A stretch of 64,000 nucleotides of DNA, taken from positions 1,826,001 to 1,890,000 of the forward strand of contig NZ_VAWB01000001.1 in assembly GCF_006148925.1 (NCBI RefSeq), given 5' to 3'. Source of the stretch: Hyunsoonleella aestuarii (lineage in GTDB: Bacteria; Bacteroidota; Bacteroidia; Flavobacteriales; Flavobacteriaceae). Every line of letters starts with the position of its first letter. Position 1 is the stretch's first letter. The notes under the pieces are model-generated. The model saw only the letters and a list, made by a program, of their open reading frames with translations. It was not told where the DNA came from and made no database searches. A program made the position numbers and the translations under genes. Below, piece by piece: positions 24,488 through 32,855 of this stretch.

Positions 24488-24589
24488 AAAGGTATCAAAA
24501 AACTTTGTTTACCACTTCAAATCTATTTACATTTAGTCAAAATTTATACCAATTTTTATTTTCAAAAAAATAAATTAACAATTATACGA

Positions 24590-25795
24590 ATGAACATCAA
24601 ATTCGCTATCATAAAAGAACGTAAAAACCCACCAGATCGTCGCGTAGTATTCTCACCAACAAAATTAGCTGAGGCTAGAGATAATTTGCCACAAGCTGAA
24701 TTTAAAGTTGAAGCTTCAGATATTCGCGTATTTCCAGATGCAGCTTACCGAGCCTTAGATTTTGAAGTAACTGAAGATATATCAGATTGTGATGTCATGA
24801 TTGGGGTAAAAGAAGTCCCAATTGATGCGTTAATACCTAATAGAAAATACTTTTTCTTTTCACATACTATTAAGAAACAACCTTATAATAGAAAGTTGTT
24901 AAAAGCCATTCTAGAAAAAAACATAGAGCTATACGATCATGAAACCATAGTTAACCAAAAGGGATTCCGCTTAATAGGTTTTGGGCGTTATGCGGGCATC
25001 GTTGGGGCTTATAACGGTTTTAGAGCATGGGGATTAAAATACGATTCATGGCATTTGCCAAAAGCAGGCCCATTACCCAATCAAGCAGCGTTAATTGAAG
25101 AGCTCAATAAAATTAATCTTCCAAACATAAAAATATTGTTGACAGGAAGTGGTAAAGTGTCTAATGGCGCTAAAGAAATGTTGGATGCTATGCATATTAA
25201 ACCTGTTTCAGTAGTGGACTATCTTAATAAAGTATATAACGAACCTATATATTGCAAAATAGATGTTTTAGATTATAACAAACGCGAAGATGGGGGAGTA
25301 TTAAATAATGCAGATTTTTATAATAACCCAGAAGATTACGTCTCTAATTTTATGCGTTTCGCAAAAGTAACTGATTATTATATTGCTGGTCATTTTTATG
25401 GTGATGGAGCCCCATATTTATACACAAGAGACGATGTGAAATGTCCAGATTTTAACATTAGAGTTGTGGCAGATATTAGTTGTGATGTCGATGGGCCAGT
25501 GGCCACAACATTACGCGCATCAACTATAGCAGATCCCATTTATGGTTATGACCCACAAACCGAATCTGAGGTTGATTATAAAAACGAAAACGCCATAACT
25601 GTTATGGCAGTTGATAATTTACCCTGTGAACTTCCGCAAGATGCAAGCGAAGGTTTTGGAGAGCAGTTTTTACAACATGTGTTGCCTGCTTTTTTTAATG
25701 GTGATGAGGATGGTGTCCTCAACCGTGCTAAAATAACTGAAAATGGAAAATTAACAGATCGTTTTAGTTATTTACAGGATTATGTTGATGGATAG
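24590..25795 (+). CDS. NAD(P)-dependent oxidoreductase related to saccharopine/alanine dehydrogenases
   Basis: A 401-residue cytosolic protein. The N-terminal domain begins IKFAIIKERKNPPDRRVVFSP, the hallmark of the AlaDh/PNT N-terminal fold shared by alanine dehydrogenase and yeast-type saccharopine dehydrogenase (LYS1). The Rossmann loop is ILLTGSGKVSNGAKEML with a degenerate glycine pattern, followed by ADISCDVDGPVATTLRAS, a LYS1-type motif (D-GG-E in relatives). The exact substrate is unknown; NCBI-type names for such proteins are generic. It stands alone, with no clear -7 element. Confidence 0.85.
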   Translation: MNIKFAIIKERKNPPDRRVVFSPTKLAEARDNLPQAEFKVEASDIRVFPDAAYRALDFEVTEDISDCDVMIGVKEVPIDALIPNRKYFFFSHTIKKQPYNRKLLKAILEKNIELYDHETIVNQKGFRLIGFGRYAGIVGAYNGFRAWGLKYDSWHLPKAGPLPNQAALIEELNKINLPNIKILLTGSGKVSNGAKEMLDAMHIKPVSVVDYLNKVYNEPIYCKIDVLDYNKREDGGVLNNADFYNNPEDYVSNFMRFAKVTDYYIAGHFYGDGAPYLYTRDDVKCPDFNIRVVADISCDVDGPVATTLRASTIADPIYGYDPQTESEVDYKNENAITVMAVDNLPCELPQDASEGFGEQFLQHVLPAFFNGDEDGVLNRAKITENGKLTDRFSYLQDYVDG

Positions 25796-25863
25796 GAATA
25801 AGTGGCTTAAATTCAAATAAATGTGTTACCTTTCTTTCCTTAAACTTAAAAACCACTAATATT

Positions 25864-26385
25864 ATGAAAATTATTTGTTCGCTTTCATCCTTAGCGCTAT
25901 TACTAATTGTAGGCTGTAAAGAGGCTCCTAAAGAAGATAATTCTGCAAATGAATTATTTAAGCAAAATGCCCAAACTGTTTTAAAATCTATTACCGATTG
26001 GGAAAATGAAAAACCAGACTATTCCATTTTTGCTGAAAATGCGATTGGGTTAAACACTTTTTTTGGAGCAGAAGTAGACACCATAATGATTCAAAGTGAT
26101 GAAGCTAAGGCTATGGATAAGCAATTTTTAGAGCGATACGATTTTAAATTTCTAGCCAACCCACCACAATTGTTACCAGGTGTTAATCCAGAAACCAAAA
26201 AGCCTGATGGATCTGTACGTTATTATGGTGCTTGGGAAGTTACTTTGCCTGCAACAGATTCTACAGAGGCAAAATCTGGCGTTATAAAAGTATATAATTC
26301 TTTAGATTTTGATGAAAATGGAAAAATAATATATAGCCAAGGTTATGGCGATTATTCTGGTTTAATGAATTATTTAAATAATTAA
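25864..26385 (+). CDS. NTF2/SnoaL-like lipoprotein
   Basis: A 173-residue protein with a lipoprotein signal (lipobox LIVGC, Cys18 then Lys). The remainder resembles a nuclear transport factor 2-like alpha+beta fold: helix ANELFKQNAQTVLKSITDW, strands around RYYGAWEVTLP and the closing GVIKVYNSLDFDENGKIIYSQGYGDYSG. These folds bind small hydrophobic ligands or act as enzymes; no catalytic residues can be assigned. It is a single gene followed by a strong terminator. Confidence 0.75.
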   Translation: MKIICSLSSLALLLIVGCKEAPKEDNSANELFKQNAQTVLKSITDWENEKPDYSIFAENAIGLNTFFGAEVDTIMIQSDEAKAMDKQFLERYDFKFLANPPQLLPGVNPETKKPDGSVRYYGAWEVTLPATDSTEAKSGVIKVYNSLDFDENGKIIYSQGYGDYSGLMNYLNN

Positions 26386-26405
26386 CTAGTAAAAAATAAT
26401 TATTA

Positions 26406-26439
26406 AAAACCACCTAAATTCTTTCTAGGTGGTTTTTTT
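26406..26439 (+). terminator. Rho-independent terminator after the NTF2-like gene
   Basis: AAAACCACCTA and TAGGTGGTTTT pair with a short loop and are followed by a T run. Confidence 0.93.
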
Positions 26440-26597
26440 ATTTGTAGCCTGTTCTACTTGGCTTTATATCAATTTTATGGTAGTTGTTTAAACACCAAAA
26501 TCTCTGTTAAGAGATGATAAATATCATTTTGTATTTATTGAATATTAACGAACTTATAGCACGTTTCGTTTAGATTTTAATAATTAAATAATGCATT

Positions 26598-27332
26598 ATG
26601 AATCCACCACTACTGTTAACCGTTCTTTTTTTTCTATTTCTATTATCAGGAATACGAATTGTTTTTGAATACAAACGTGCTTTAAAATTTAGGTTTGGTA
26701 AGTATATTAAAACTTTACAACCAGGGTTTAGATGGATAATTCCTATTATAGAAACTATACAAAAAGTAGATATTCGTGTTATTACAATTAATGTGGTCTC
26801 TCAAGAAGTTATGACAGAAGACAATGTACCTTGTAGTATAGATGGTGTGGTTTTTTTTAAAATTGTCAATCCAGAAATGGCAGTTCTGGAAGTAGAGGAA
26901 TATACTTTTGCTATAACCCAATTATCCCAAGCAGCTTTGCGTGATGTTTGCGGTAAAGTGGAATTAGACACTATTTTATCCAAACGAGAAGAAATGGGTA
27001 AGAATATTAAGAATATTGTAGAGGTAGAAACCAAAGAATGGGGCGTTAATATTATTGATGTTAAAATAAAGGACATTCAATTACCTGAAAATATGAAACG
27101 CATGATGGCGAATCAAGCCGAGGCAGAACGGTCAAGAAGAGCCCGTATTATTTTGGCATTGGCTGAAGAGCAAGCAGCAGGCAAATTGTTAGAAGCGGGT
27201 AAATTAATAGATCAGTCGCCATCTGCAATAAAATTAAGGTTGTATCAAACTTTATCTAATATTGCCGCAGAAAAGAACTCAACGATTTTATTCCCTTTCC
27301 CTGAAGAGGTGTTGCCAAAAAATAAACAATAG
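26598..27332 (+). CDS. SPFH/Band 7 protein (slipin, stomatin-like)
   Basis: A 244-residue membrane protein with one N-terminal helix (LLLTVLFFLFLLSGIRIVF) and a complete stomatin-type SPFH domain: VFEYKRALKFRFGKYIKTLQPGFRWIIP, TEDNVPCSIDGVVFFKI, AQAALRDVCGKVELD-like stretch, and WGVNIIDVKIKDIQLPENMKRMMANQAEAERSRRA-type sequence. A C-terminal oligomerisation helix follows. Slipins organise membrane microdomains and often pair with an NfeD protein, but none is here. It is followed 7 nt later by a DUF1801 gene with a GTG start, probably in one transcript. Confidence 0.9.
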   Translation: MNPPLLLTVLFFLFLLSGIRIVFEYKRALKFRFGKYIKTLQPGFRWIIPIIETIQKVDIRVITINVVSQEVMTEDNVPCSIDGVVFFKIVNPEMAVLEVEEYTFAITQLSQAALRDVCGKVELDTILSKREEMGKNIKNIVEVETKEWGVNIIDVKIKDIQLPENMKRMMANQAEAERSRRARIILALAEEQAAGKLLEAGKLIDQSPSAIKLRLYQTLSNIAAEKNSTILFPFPEEVLPKNKQ

Positions 27333-27338
27333 TACTCC

Positions 27339-27749
27339 GTGCTATTTATTAAATTTGACAAAAAAAAGAATTTGAAACCTGTAGACGAATATTTTATAAG
27401 GCAGAAAGAGCCTTATCAGTCCATAATGCTTTATGTTAGAGATGTGATTTTACATACTTTACCTGATGTGGAGGAAAGGTATAGTTATGGCGTTCCTTTT
27501 TATAATATTAGAAAAAAACCTATGGTCTATTTGAATATTTTAAAAGGGAAAAATTATGTTGATGTCGCTTTTGTGCAAGGTATTCTGATTGAAAAAGAAT
27601 TTCCCATTCTAAAAAATCATAACAATAGAAAACAAGTACGTTCGATTCAACTTAAAACTATTGAAGATTTAGACCAAGAAAGTTTTGAAGCGCTTTTATA
27701 TGCCGCTGCAGACCATGCTAGAAATAGTAAAAAGGTATGGTTTTTCTAA
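27339..27749 (+). CDS. DUF1801-domain protein (YdhG-like)
   Basis: A 136-residue cytosolic protein with the DUF1801 fold: VDEYFIRQKEPYQSIMLYVRDVI, then EERYSYGVPFYNIRKKPMVYL, then YVDVAFVQG and a C-terminal helix. It is related to frataxin-like YdhG/YdeI proteins; no enzymatic role is established. It starts with GTG, 7 nt after the slipin stop, and its last 4 nt overlap the convergent kdsA gene. Confidence 0.85.
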   Translation: MLFIKFDKKKNLKPVDEYFIRQKEPYQSIMLYVRDVILHTLPDVEERYSYGVPFYNIRKKPMVYLNILKGKNYVDVAFVQGILIEKEFPILKNHNNRKQVRSIQLKTIEDLDQESFEALLYAAADHARNSKKVWFF

Positions 27750-28567
27750 GCTAAACTGTTTATAGTTTTTCTTATAGCAACCAAGTTAGTTAACAGATTT
27801 TCCAAATTAGCCAAATGCAGCATATTTGCTCCGTCACTTTTTGCATTAGCGGGATCAAAGTGTGTTTCAATAAATAAGCCATCAACATGGTTTACGATAC
27901 CAGCTCTGGCAATGGTTTCTATCATATCTGGTCGGCCTCCTGTTACACCAGCACTTTGATTTGGTTGCTGTAAAGAGTGTGTAACATCCAAAACAGTTGG
28001 AGCATATTTGCGCATGGTTGGAATACCTCTAAAATCAACAATCATGTCTTGGTAACCAAACATAGTTCCTCGATCTGTTATCCAAGCGTTTTCGTTTCCA
28101 GCGTCTTTAACTTTTTGAACGGCATGTTTCATAGCTTCAGGACTCATAAACTGTCCCTTTTTTAAGTTAACAACTTTACCGGTTTTGGCCGCTGCAACCA
28201 CTAAATCCGTTTGTCGTACTAAAAAAGCTGGAATTTGTAAGACATCTACATATTCCGCAGCTAAAGAGGCATCAGAAACTTCATGGATATCTGTTACGGT
28301 TGGGACATCAAAAGTTTCAGATACTTTTTTGAGAATCTTCAATGCCTTTTCATTTCCTATACCTGTGAAACTATCAATTCTACTGCGGTTAGCTTTTTTA
28401 AAACTTCCTTTAAATACATAAGGTATTTCTAACTTATCAGTAATTGAAACTACCTTTTCAGCGATACGTAGAGCCATATCTTCTCCTTCTATGGCGCAGG
28501 GGCCACACAGCAGAAAAAAATTGTTTGAATTTATGTGTTTGAGTTGAGGAACATCGCTAAGAGTCAT
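27746..28567 (-). CDS. kdsA: 3-deoxy-8-phosphooctulonate (KDO-8-P) synthase
   Basis: A 273-residue cytosolic aldolase that joins phosphoenolpyruvate and arabinose-5-phosphate in KDO synthesis for lipopolysaccharide. Visible motifs are LLCGPCAIEGEDMAL, FKGSFKKANRSRIDSF, VDVLQIPAFLVRQTDLVVAAA, RGTMFGYQDMIVDFRG and ETHFDPANAKSDGANML. The CGPCAIE cysteine and the C-terminal D-A-SDG metal-binding elements look intact. An exact -7 element lies at 28587-28594. Confidence 0.96.
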   Translation of the reverse strand: MTLSDVPQLKHINSNNFFLLCGPCAIEGEDMALRIAEKVVSITDKLEIPYVFKGSFKKANRSRIDSFTGIGNEKALKILKKVSETFDVPTVTDIHEVSDASLAAEYVDVLQIPAFLVRQTDLVVAAAKTGKVVNLKKGQFMSPEAMKHAVQKVKDAGNENAWITDRGTMFGYQDMIVDFRGIPTMRKYAPTVLDVTHSLQQPNQSAGVTGGRPDMIETIARAGIVNHVDGLFIETHFDPANAKSDGANMLHLANLENLLTNLVAIRKTINSLA

Positions 28568-28586
28568 TGGCTTTAAATTTAAGCCA

Positions 28587-28594
28587 CAAAGTTA
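28587..28594 (-). promoter_or_regulatory. -7 promoter element for kdsA
   Basis: The minus strand reads TAACTTTG, an exact TAnnTTTG match 19 nt before the kdsA ATG. Confidence 0.55.
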
Positions 28595-28598
28595 CATA

Positions 28599-28958
28599 TT
28601 AAAAAGTTTCTTTTAAACTATTTCTTATCATCCACAAGGACATTATAAAACTTAAGAAAGCTAGCAATCCACCATAAATCATAATTTTATTAAACATCTC
28701 GGAAATGGAGATTATGTTTAAACTGTCTGATATAAAGACCATAATAAGGTAGGAAGATATACAAACAAATGTGATTCCTAAAGTAAAGTTTAGACTTCTA
28801 CTAGGTTTAACTAATTGATATAAAAATGGAATACTTAAAAGTAAAATTGGGTAAGCTGTAAAACCTTCTGTTCTGTTAACAATAGTAAAACAATATGCTG
28901 CCACAAATATAAAGTACAGATAAGGAATAAACTTTGTGTAATTTTTAATCGTTTTCAT
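28599..28958 (-). CDS. Small integral membrane protein of unknown function
   Basis: A 119-residue protein with four predicted membrane helices (near residues 10-28, 35-49, 56-77 and 92-112). No family is recognised and no conserved polar motif stands out. It lies 31 nt upstream of kdsA on the same strand, but kdsA has its own -7 element overlapping the gap, so co-transcription is possible rather than certain. Confidence 0.65.
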   Translation of the reverse strand: MKTIKNYTKFIPYLYFIFVAAYCFTIVNRTEGFTAYPILLLSIPFLYQLVKPSRSLNFTLGITFVCISSYLIMVFISDSLNIISISEMFNKIMIYGGLLAFLSFIMSLWMIRNSLKETF

Positions 28959-29102
28959 AGGGCACTAAATAAATTCAAGAATTAGGTTTGGTTCTTTAGA
29001 AGGTTAAACGATAAAAAGTATGGAATAGTTTTTAAAAGTTTAATTATAACATTTAATTAACTAAATATCATTAGATAATGATTAACATGTTAAAATATAG
29101 CG

Positions 29103-29110
29103 TACATTTG
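29103..29110 (+). promoter_or_regulatory. -7 promoter element for typA
   Basis: TACATTTG is an exact TAnnTTTG match, 20 nt before the typA ATG. The short leader contains a two-codon frame, ATG GGG TAG, ending 1 nt before typA. Confidence 0.6.
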
Positions 29111-29130
29111 CACGCTTAAAATGGGGTAGT

Positions 29131-30930
29131 ATGACAAGTATCAAAAATATTGCAATTATAGCTCACGTCGATCATGGTAAAACGACTTTGGTAGATAAGA
29201 TAATGTACCATTGTCAGTTATTTCGTGAGAATGAAAATACTGGTGATTTGATTCTTGATAATAATGATTTAGAGCGTGAAAGAGGTATTACAATTACGTC
29301 TAAAAATGTTTCTGTAATTTACAAGGAAACTAAAATCAATATTATCGATACACCTGGTCACGCCGATTTTGGTGGTGAAGTAGAGCGTGTCTTAAATATG
29401 GCAGATGGTGTCTTGTTATTGGTTGATGCTTTTGAAGGTCCTATGCCACAAACGCGTTTTGTTTTACAGAAAGCTATTGACTTAGGTTTGAAACCCTGCG
29501 TTGTAATCAATAAAGTAGATAAGGAGAACTGTACACCCGACGAAGTACATGAAAAGGTTTTTGATTTAATGTTTGAGTTAGGTGCAGAAGAATGGCAGTT
29601 GGATTTTCCAACGGTATATGGTTCTGCAAAAAACAATTGGATGAGTGATGATTGGCAACATGAAACTGAAAACATTGAACCATTGCTTGATATGGTTATA
29701 GATCATATACCATCGCCTAAGATTGAAGCTGGAACCACTCAAATGCTTATAACATCTTTAGATTTCTCATCCTTTACAGGAAGAATTGCAATAGGTCGCT
29801 TAACACGTGGCGAGTTAAAAGTGGGTCAGAATATTTCTTTGGTAAAAAGAGACGGGAGCATTGTGAAATCTAAAATAAAAGAATTACACACTTTTGAAGG
29901 TTTAGGACGTAAAAAAGTTGATGTGGTTCAAGCGGGTGATATTTGTGCCATTGTAGGTTTAGAAGGTTTTGAAATTGGAGATACAGTTGCCGATTGGGAA
30001 GCACCAGAAGGTTTAAAAACCATTGCCATTGATGAGCCAACAATGAGCATGTTATTTACTATTAACGATTCGCCATTTTTCGGTAAAGATGGTAAGTATG
30101 TAACATCGCGTCATATAAAGGATAGATTAACAAAAGAACTTGAAAAGAATTTAGCACTTCGTGTTGAAGAAACAGATAGCGCAGATAAGTTCATGGTATT
30201 TGGTAGAGGTGTACTTCATTTATCTGTTTTAATCGAAACCATGCGTCGAGAAGGTTATGAGCTTCAAATAGGACAACCGCAAGTAATTATTAAAGAAATC
30301 GATGGTGTAAAATGTGAACCGGTTGAAGAAATGACTATTGATTTACCAGAAGTTGTTTCAGGTAAAGCTATAGAAATGGTAACCATGCGTAAAGGTGAAA
30401 TGTTAAGTATGGAAGCTAAAGGTGATCGTATGGTTTGTGAGTTTATTGTACCATCAAGAGGAATTATTGGTTTAAGGAATCAGTTATTAACAGCTACAGC
30501 AGGAGAAGCTATAATGGCACACCGATTTAAAGAGTATCAACCTTTAAAGGGCGGTATTCCAGAAAGACAAAATGGGAGTTTGGTTTCCATGGAAAAGGGA
30601 CAAGCTATTCCCTATTCAATTGATAAATTACAAGATAGAGGTAAGTTTTTTATCGATCCAGGAGAAGATATTTATGAAGGACAGGTTATTGGTGAAAACT
30701 CTCGAGGAGACGATATGACAGTTAATGTTACCAAAACCAAAAAATTGAGTAACGTACGTTCGGCTGGTGCCGATGATAAAGCTAAAATTGTACCAGCTAT
30801 AAAGTTTTCCTTAGAGGAAGCATTGGAATATATTCAGAAAGATGAATATGTGGAGGTAACCCCAGGTCATTTGCGTTTAAGGAAGATATTTTTAACCGAG
30901 GTTGAACGAAAACGAAATAAGTCGTTATAA
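29131..30930 (+). CDS. typA: Ribosome-associated translational GTPase TypA/BipA
   Basis: A 599-residue translational GTPase. G motifs are AHVDHGKTTL (residues 10-19), RERGITI, DTPGHADF and NKVDKE; EF-G-like domains III and V and the TypA-specific C-terminal domain (RSAGADDKAKIVPAIKFSLEEALEYI and PGHLRLRK) follow. It binds the 70S ribosome and supports growth and ribosome assembly under stress such as cold. Length and motifs are complete. A strong terminator follows. Confidence 0.97.
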   Translation: MTSIKNIAIIAHVDHGKTTLVDKIMYHCQLFRENENTGDLILDNNDLERERGITITSKNVSVIYKETKINIIDTPGHADFGGEVERVLNMADGVLLLVDAFEGPMPQTRFVLQKAIDLGLKPCVVINKVDKENCTPDEVHEKVFDLMFELGAEEWQLDFPTVYGSAKNNWMSDDWQHETENIEPLLDMVIDHIPSPKIEAGTTQMLITSLDFSSFTGRIAIGRLTRGELKVGQNISLVKRDGSIVKSKIKELHTFEGLGRKKVDVVQAGDICAIVGLEGFEIGDTVADWEAPEGLKTIAIDEPTMSMLFTINDSPFFGKDGKYVTSRHIKDRLTKELEKNLALRVEETDSADKFMVFGRGVLHLSVLIETMRREGYELQIGQPQVIIKEIDGVKCEPVEEMTIDLPEVVSGKAIEMVTMRKGEMLSMEAKGDRMVCEFIVPSRGIIGLRNQLLTATAGEAIMAHRFKEYQPLKGGIPERQNGSLVSMEKGQAIPYSIDKLQDRGKFFIDPGEDIYEGQVIGENSRGDDMTVNVTKTKKLSNVRSAGADDKAKIVPAIKFSLEEALEYIQKDEYVEVTPGHLRLRKIFLTEVERKRNKSL

Positions 30931-30950
30931 CGAATTATAAACAGCGTTAT

Positions 30951-30986
30951 AAAAGAGAAATTCGAATTGAGTTTCTCTTTTTTTTT
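30951..30986 (+). terminator. Rho-independent terminator after typA
   Basis: AAAAGAGAAA and TTTCTCTTTT pair around an 11-nt loop and run into a T tract. Confidence 0.85.
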
Positions 30987-31000
30987 GCTATTATTGGAAT

Positions 31001-31243
31001 ATGGAATTATTCGGAATCACAGGTACAGAATATGTTGGCTATTTAGCGTCTCTAATGGTTTTAATTTCATTTACAATGAGGACAATAAAAGGATTACGTT
31101 TGCTCAATATGGCAGGTTGTATTTTATTTGTGCTATACGGGTTTTTAATGCCAAACTTAAGAATTGGATTGCCAATCATTATAGCAAATGTGGCTATATT
31201 TGCTGTAAATGCTTATTACTTAATGAGAAAAAGAACTTCCTAA
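31001..31243 (+). CDS. SemiSWEET/YgjV-like small membrane protein
   Basis: An 80-residue protein with three membrane helices. The sequence GYLASLMVLISFTMRTIKG, then MAGCILFVLYGFLMPN and LPIIIANVAIFAVNAYYL has the pattern of bacterial SemiSWEETs (helix 1, R-T-GL loop, FVLYG helix 2, then P-I--AN helix 3), which dimerise to carry sugars. YgjV-type proteins share this pattern, so the transported substrate is uncertain. It begins 15 nt after the typA terminator. Confidence 0.75.
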   Translation: MELFGITGTEYVGYLASLMVLISFTMRTIKGLRLLNMAGCILFVLYGFLMPNLRIGLPIIIANVAIFAVNAYYLMRKRTS

Positions 31244-31315
31244 AGTATTCTGTTTAAAACATAATTTATTTCTTCCAGTTGGTCTAATTTAATTAGTCAA
31301 ACTTAAATCATTTTG

Positions 31316-31323
31316 TATCTTTG
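31316..31323 (+). promoter_or_regulatory. -7 promoter element of the polysaccharide operon
   Basis: TATCTTTG is an exact TAnnTTTG match with a weak TTAG about 19 nt upstream. It would give an 80-nt leader before the first flippase gene. Confidence 0.5.
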
Positions 31324-31407
31324 GTTCGCTCCGGAAGGATTAATTAATAAGCACCCTACACTTGATTTTACAATCATATATTTCTAATAAAAGGTAACTT
31401 GTATTAA

Positions 31408-32712
31408 TTGAAGAGATTATTAGAATACATAAACAGTAAAGTATTAATAAAAATTGCATCTTTAAAAACGGCATCTGTTTTTACTAAGATTATTGCTGGT
31501 GTTTTAACTTCAAAGGCCATTGCTATTTTTATTGGGGCGGAAGGGCTAGCATTGATAGGTAACTTAAGGAATTTTGTTAGTGCTTTTCAAACCATCTCTA
31601 TTTTAGGATTTTACAATGGCGCAGTTAAATATATTGCTGCTTTTAAGGAGGATTCAATCAGGTTAAGTAAAACCATTTCTACAACATTTTATTTTGGTTT
31701 TATAGCCACGATTTTGGTGTCGCTTTTAATTTATTTTAATGCACATACTATTAATAATCTCATATTTCCGTTTTATGGAAATTATGCTTATGTGATACGC
31801 ATTTTTGCTATTGTACTCCCATTTTATGCGCTGAATATGTTTTCATTTTCAATAATGAATGGATTTTCAAAGTATAAAATATTGATAGTAATAAATATCA
31901 TTGGTCAGATTTTAGGCTTATCTATTACGCTTCTGTTAATTTATCAAAAGAAAATAGAGGGTGCGCTAATATCAGTTGTTATAGCAGAGTCTCTCATATT
32001 TTTAATTACCCTTGTGGGTATTATAAACAGACGTAGTTTAATTGGTTATATCCAGTTAAAGCAAGTTAGCATCAATGTATTTAAAAAATTAAGTTCATAT
32101 TCCATAATGGCATTATTTTCGGCTGTTATTTTGCCAATAGTAGCCATTGCTATAAGGTCTTATATTATTGAGCATGTTAGCTATAAAGACGCTGGTTTTT
32201 GGGAAGCCATGACAAGAATTTCAAAGTACTACCTCATGTTAGTTAACACCTTAATGGCCCTTTATATCTTACCCAGATTTTCTGAAATAAATAACTCAAG
32301 AGAGTTTAGGAAAGAGGTGTTTAGTTTTTATAAAACAATAATCCCAATTTTTGCTCTTGGGTTGTTGCTTATATATTTATTTAAATCTTTAATTGTCACA
32401 CTTGTTTTTTCCACTGAATTTGAACCGGTTGAAGATTTATTCTTATGGCAATTATTAGGGGATTTTTTCAAAGTTATGTCTATCGTTATCGCATACCAAT
32501 TTTTAGCGAAAAAAATGTTTTGGCATTATATTATAACTGAGGCTTTTTTGGTGATTATTACCTATACAACAAGTATTTATTTTATTAAAATATATGGGGT
32601 AGAAGGAGCTGTAATTGGTCATTTGGTTAGTTACATTATGTATTATGGTGTTATATTGCTTATATTCGGAAGTTCTCTTTTTGGAGTAGACGAAAGAAAG
32701 TTTGACGACTAA
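31408..32712 (+). CDS. Wzx-type polysaccharide flippase 1 (O-antigen translocase, WzxE-like)
   Basis: A 434-residue inner-membrane protein with about 12 helices of the MOP/polysaccharide exporter superfamily. The N-terminus (SLKTASVFTKIIAGVLTSKAIAIFIGAEGLALIGNLRN with FNG-like GFYNGAVKYIA) resembles WzxE, which moves lipid-linked repeat units across the inner membrane. It starts with TTG at 31408; no nearby ATG is in frame. It opens the plus-strand polysaccharide operon, 85 nt after the predicted promoter. Confidence 0.9.
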   Translation: MKRLLEYINSKVLIKIASLKTASVFTKIIAGVLTSKAIAIFIGAEGLALIGNLRNFVSAFQTISILGFYNGAVKYIAAFKEDSIRLSKTISTTFYFGFIATILVSLLIYFNAHTINNLIFPFYGNYAYVIRIFAIVLPFYALNMFSFSIMNGFSKYKILIVINIIGQILGLSITLLLIYQKKIEGALISVVIAESLIFLITLVGIINRRSLIGYIQLKQVSINVFKKLSSYSIMALFSAVILPIVAIAIRSYIIEHVSYKDAGFWEAMTRISKYYLMLVNTLMALYILPRFSEINNSREFRKEVFSFYKTIIPIFALGLLLIYLFKSLIVTLVFSTEFEPVEDLFLWQLLGDFFKVMSIVIAYQFLAKKMFWHYIITEAFLVIITYTTSIYFIKIYGVEGAVIGHLVSYIMYYGVILLIFGSSLFGVDERKFDD

Positions 32713-32855
32713 TATAATTGGGTTTTATTCTAGTTTATTAAGTATATTTTATAGTTATCTATAGTATAAAGAAATATAGTCCGGAACACAAAGGGCTTTG
32801 GGACAACTTTGTTTCAGAGGCTAAAAATTCTACATTTCTTTTTTACAGAGATTTT

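Larger units (their letters stand above)
24237..24589. other. 353-nt gap upstream of ssrA filled with palindromic repeats
   Basis: No gene is present. It holds at least four nested or adjacent inverted repeats between 24263 and 24487, described separately. The ssrA promoter must lie in the first 40-60 nt next to 24236, but no clean TAnnTTTG is seen there. Confidence 0.7.

Noticed and set aside
30967-31257. 96-codon frame overlapping the SemiSWEET-like gene
   Set aside because: It covers the terminator and reads the membrane-protein gene in another frame; composition and family evidence favour 31001-31243.
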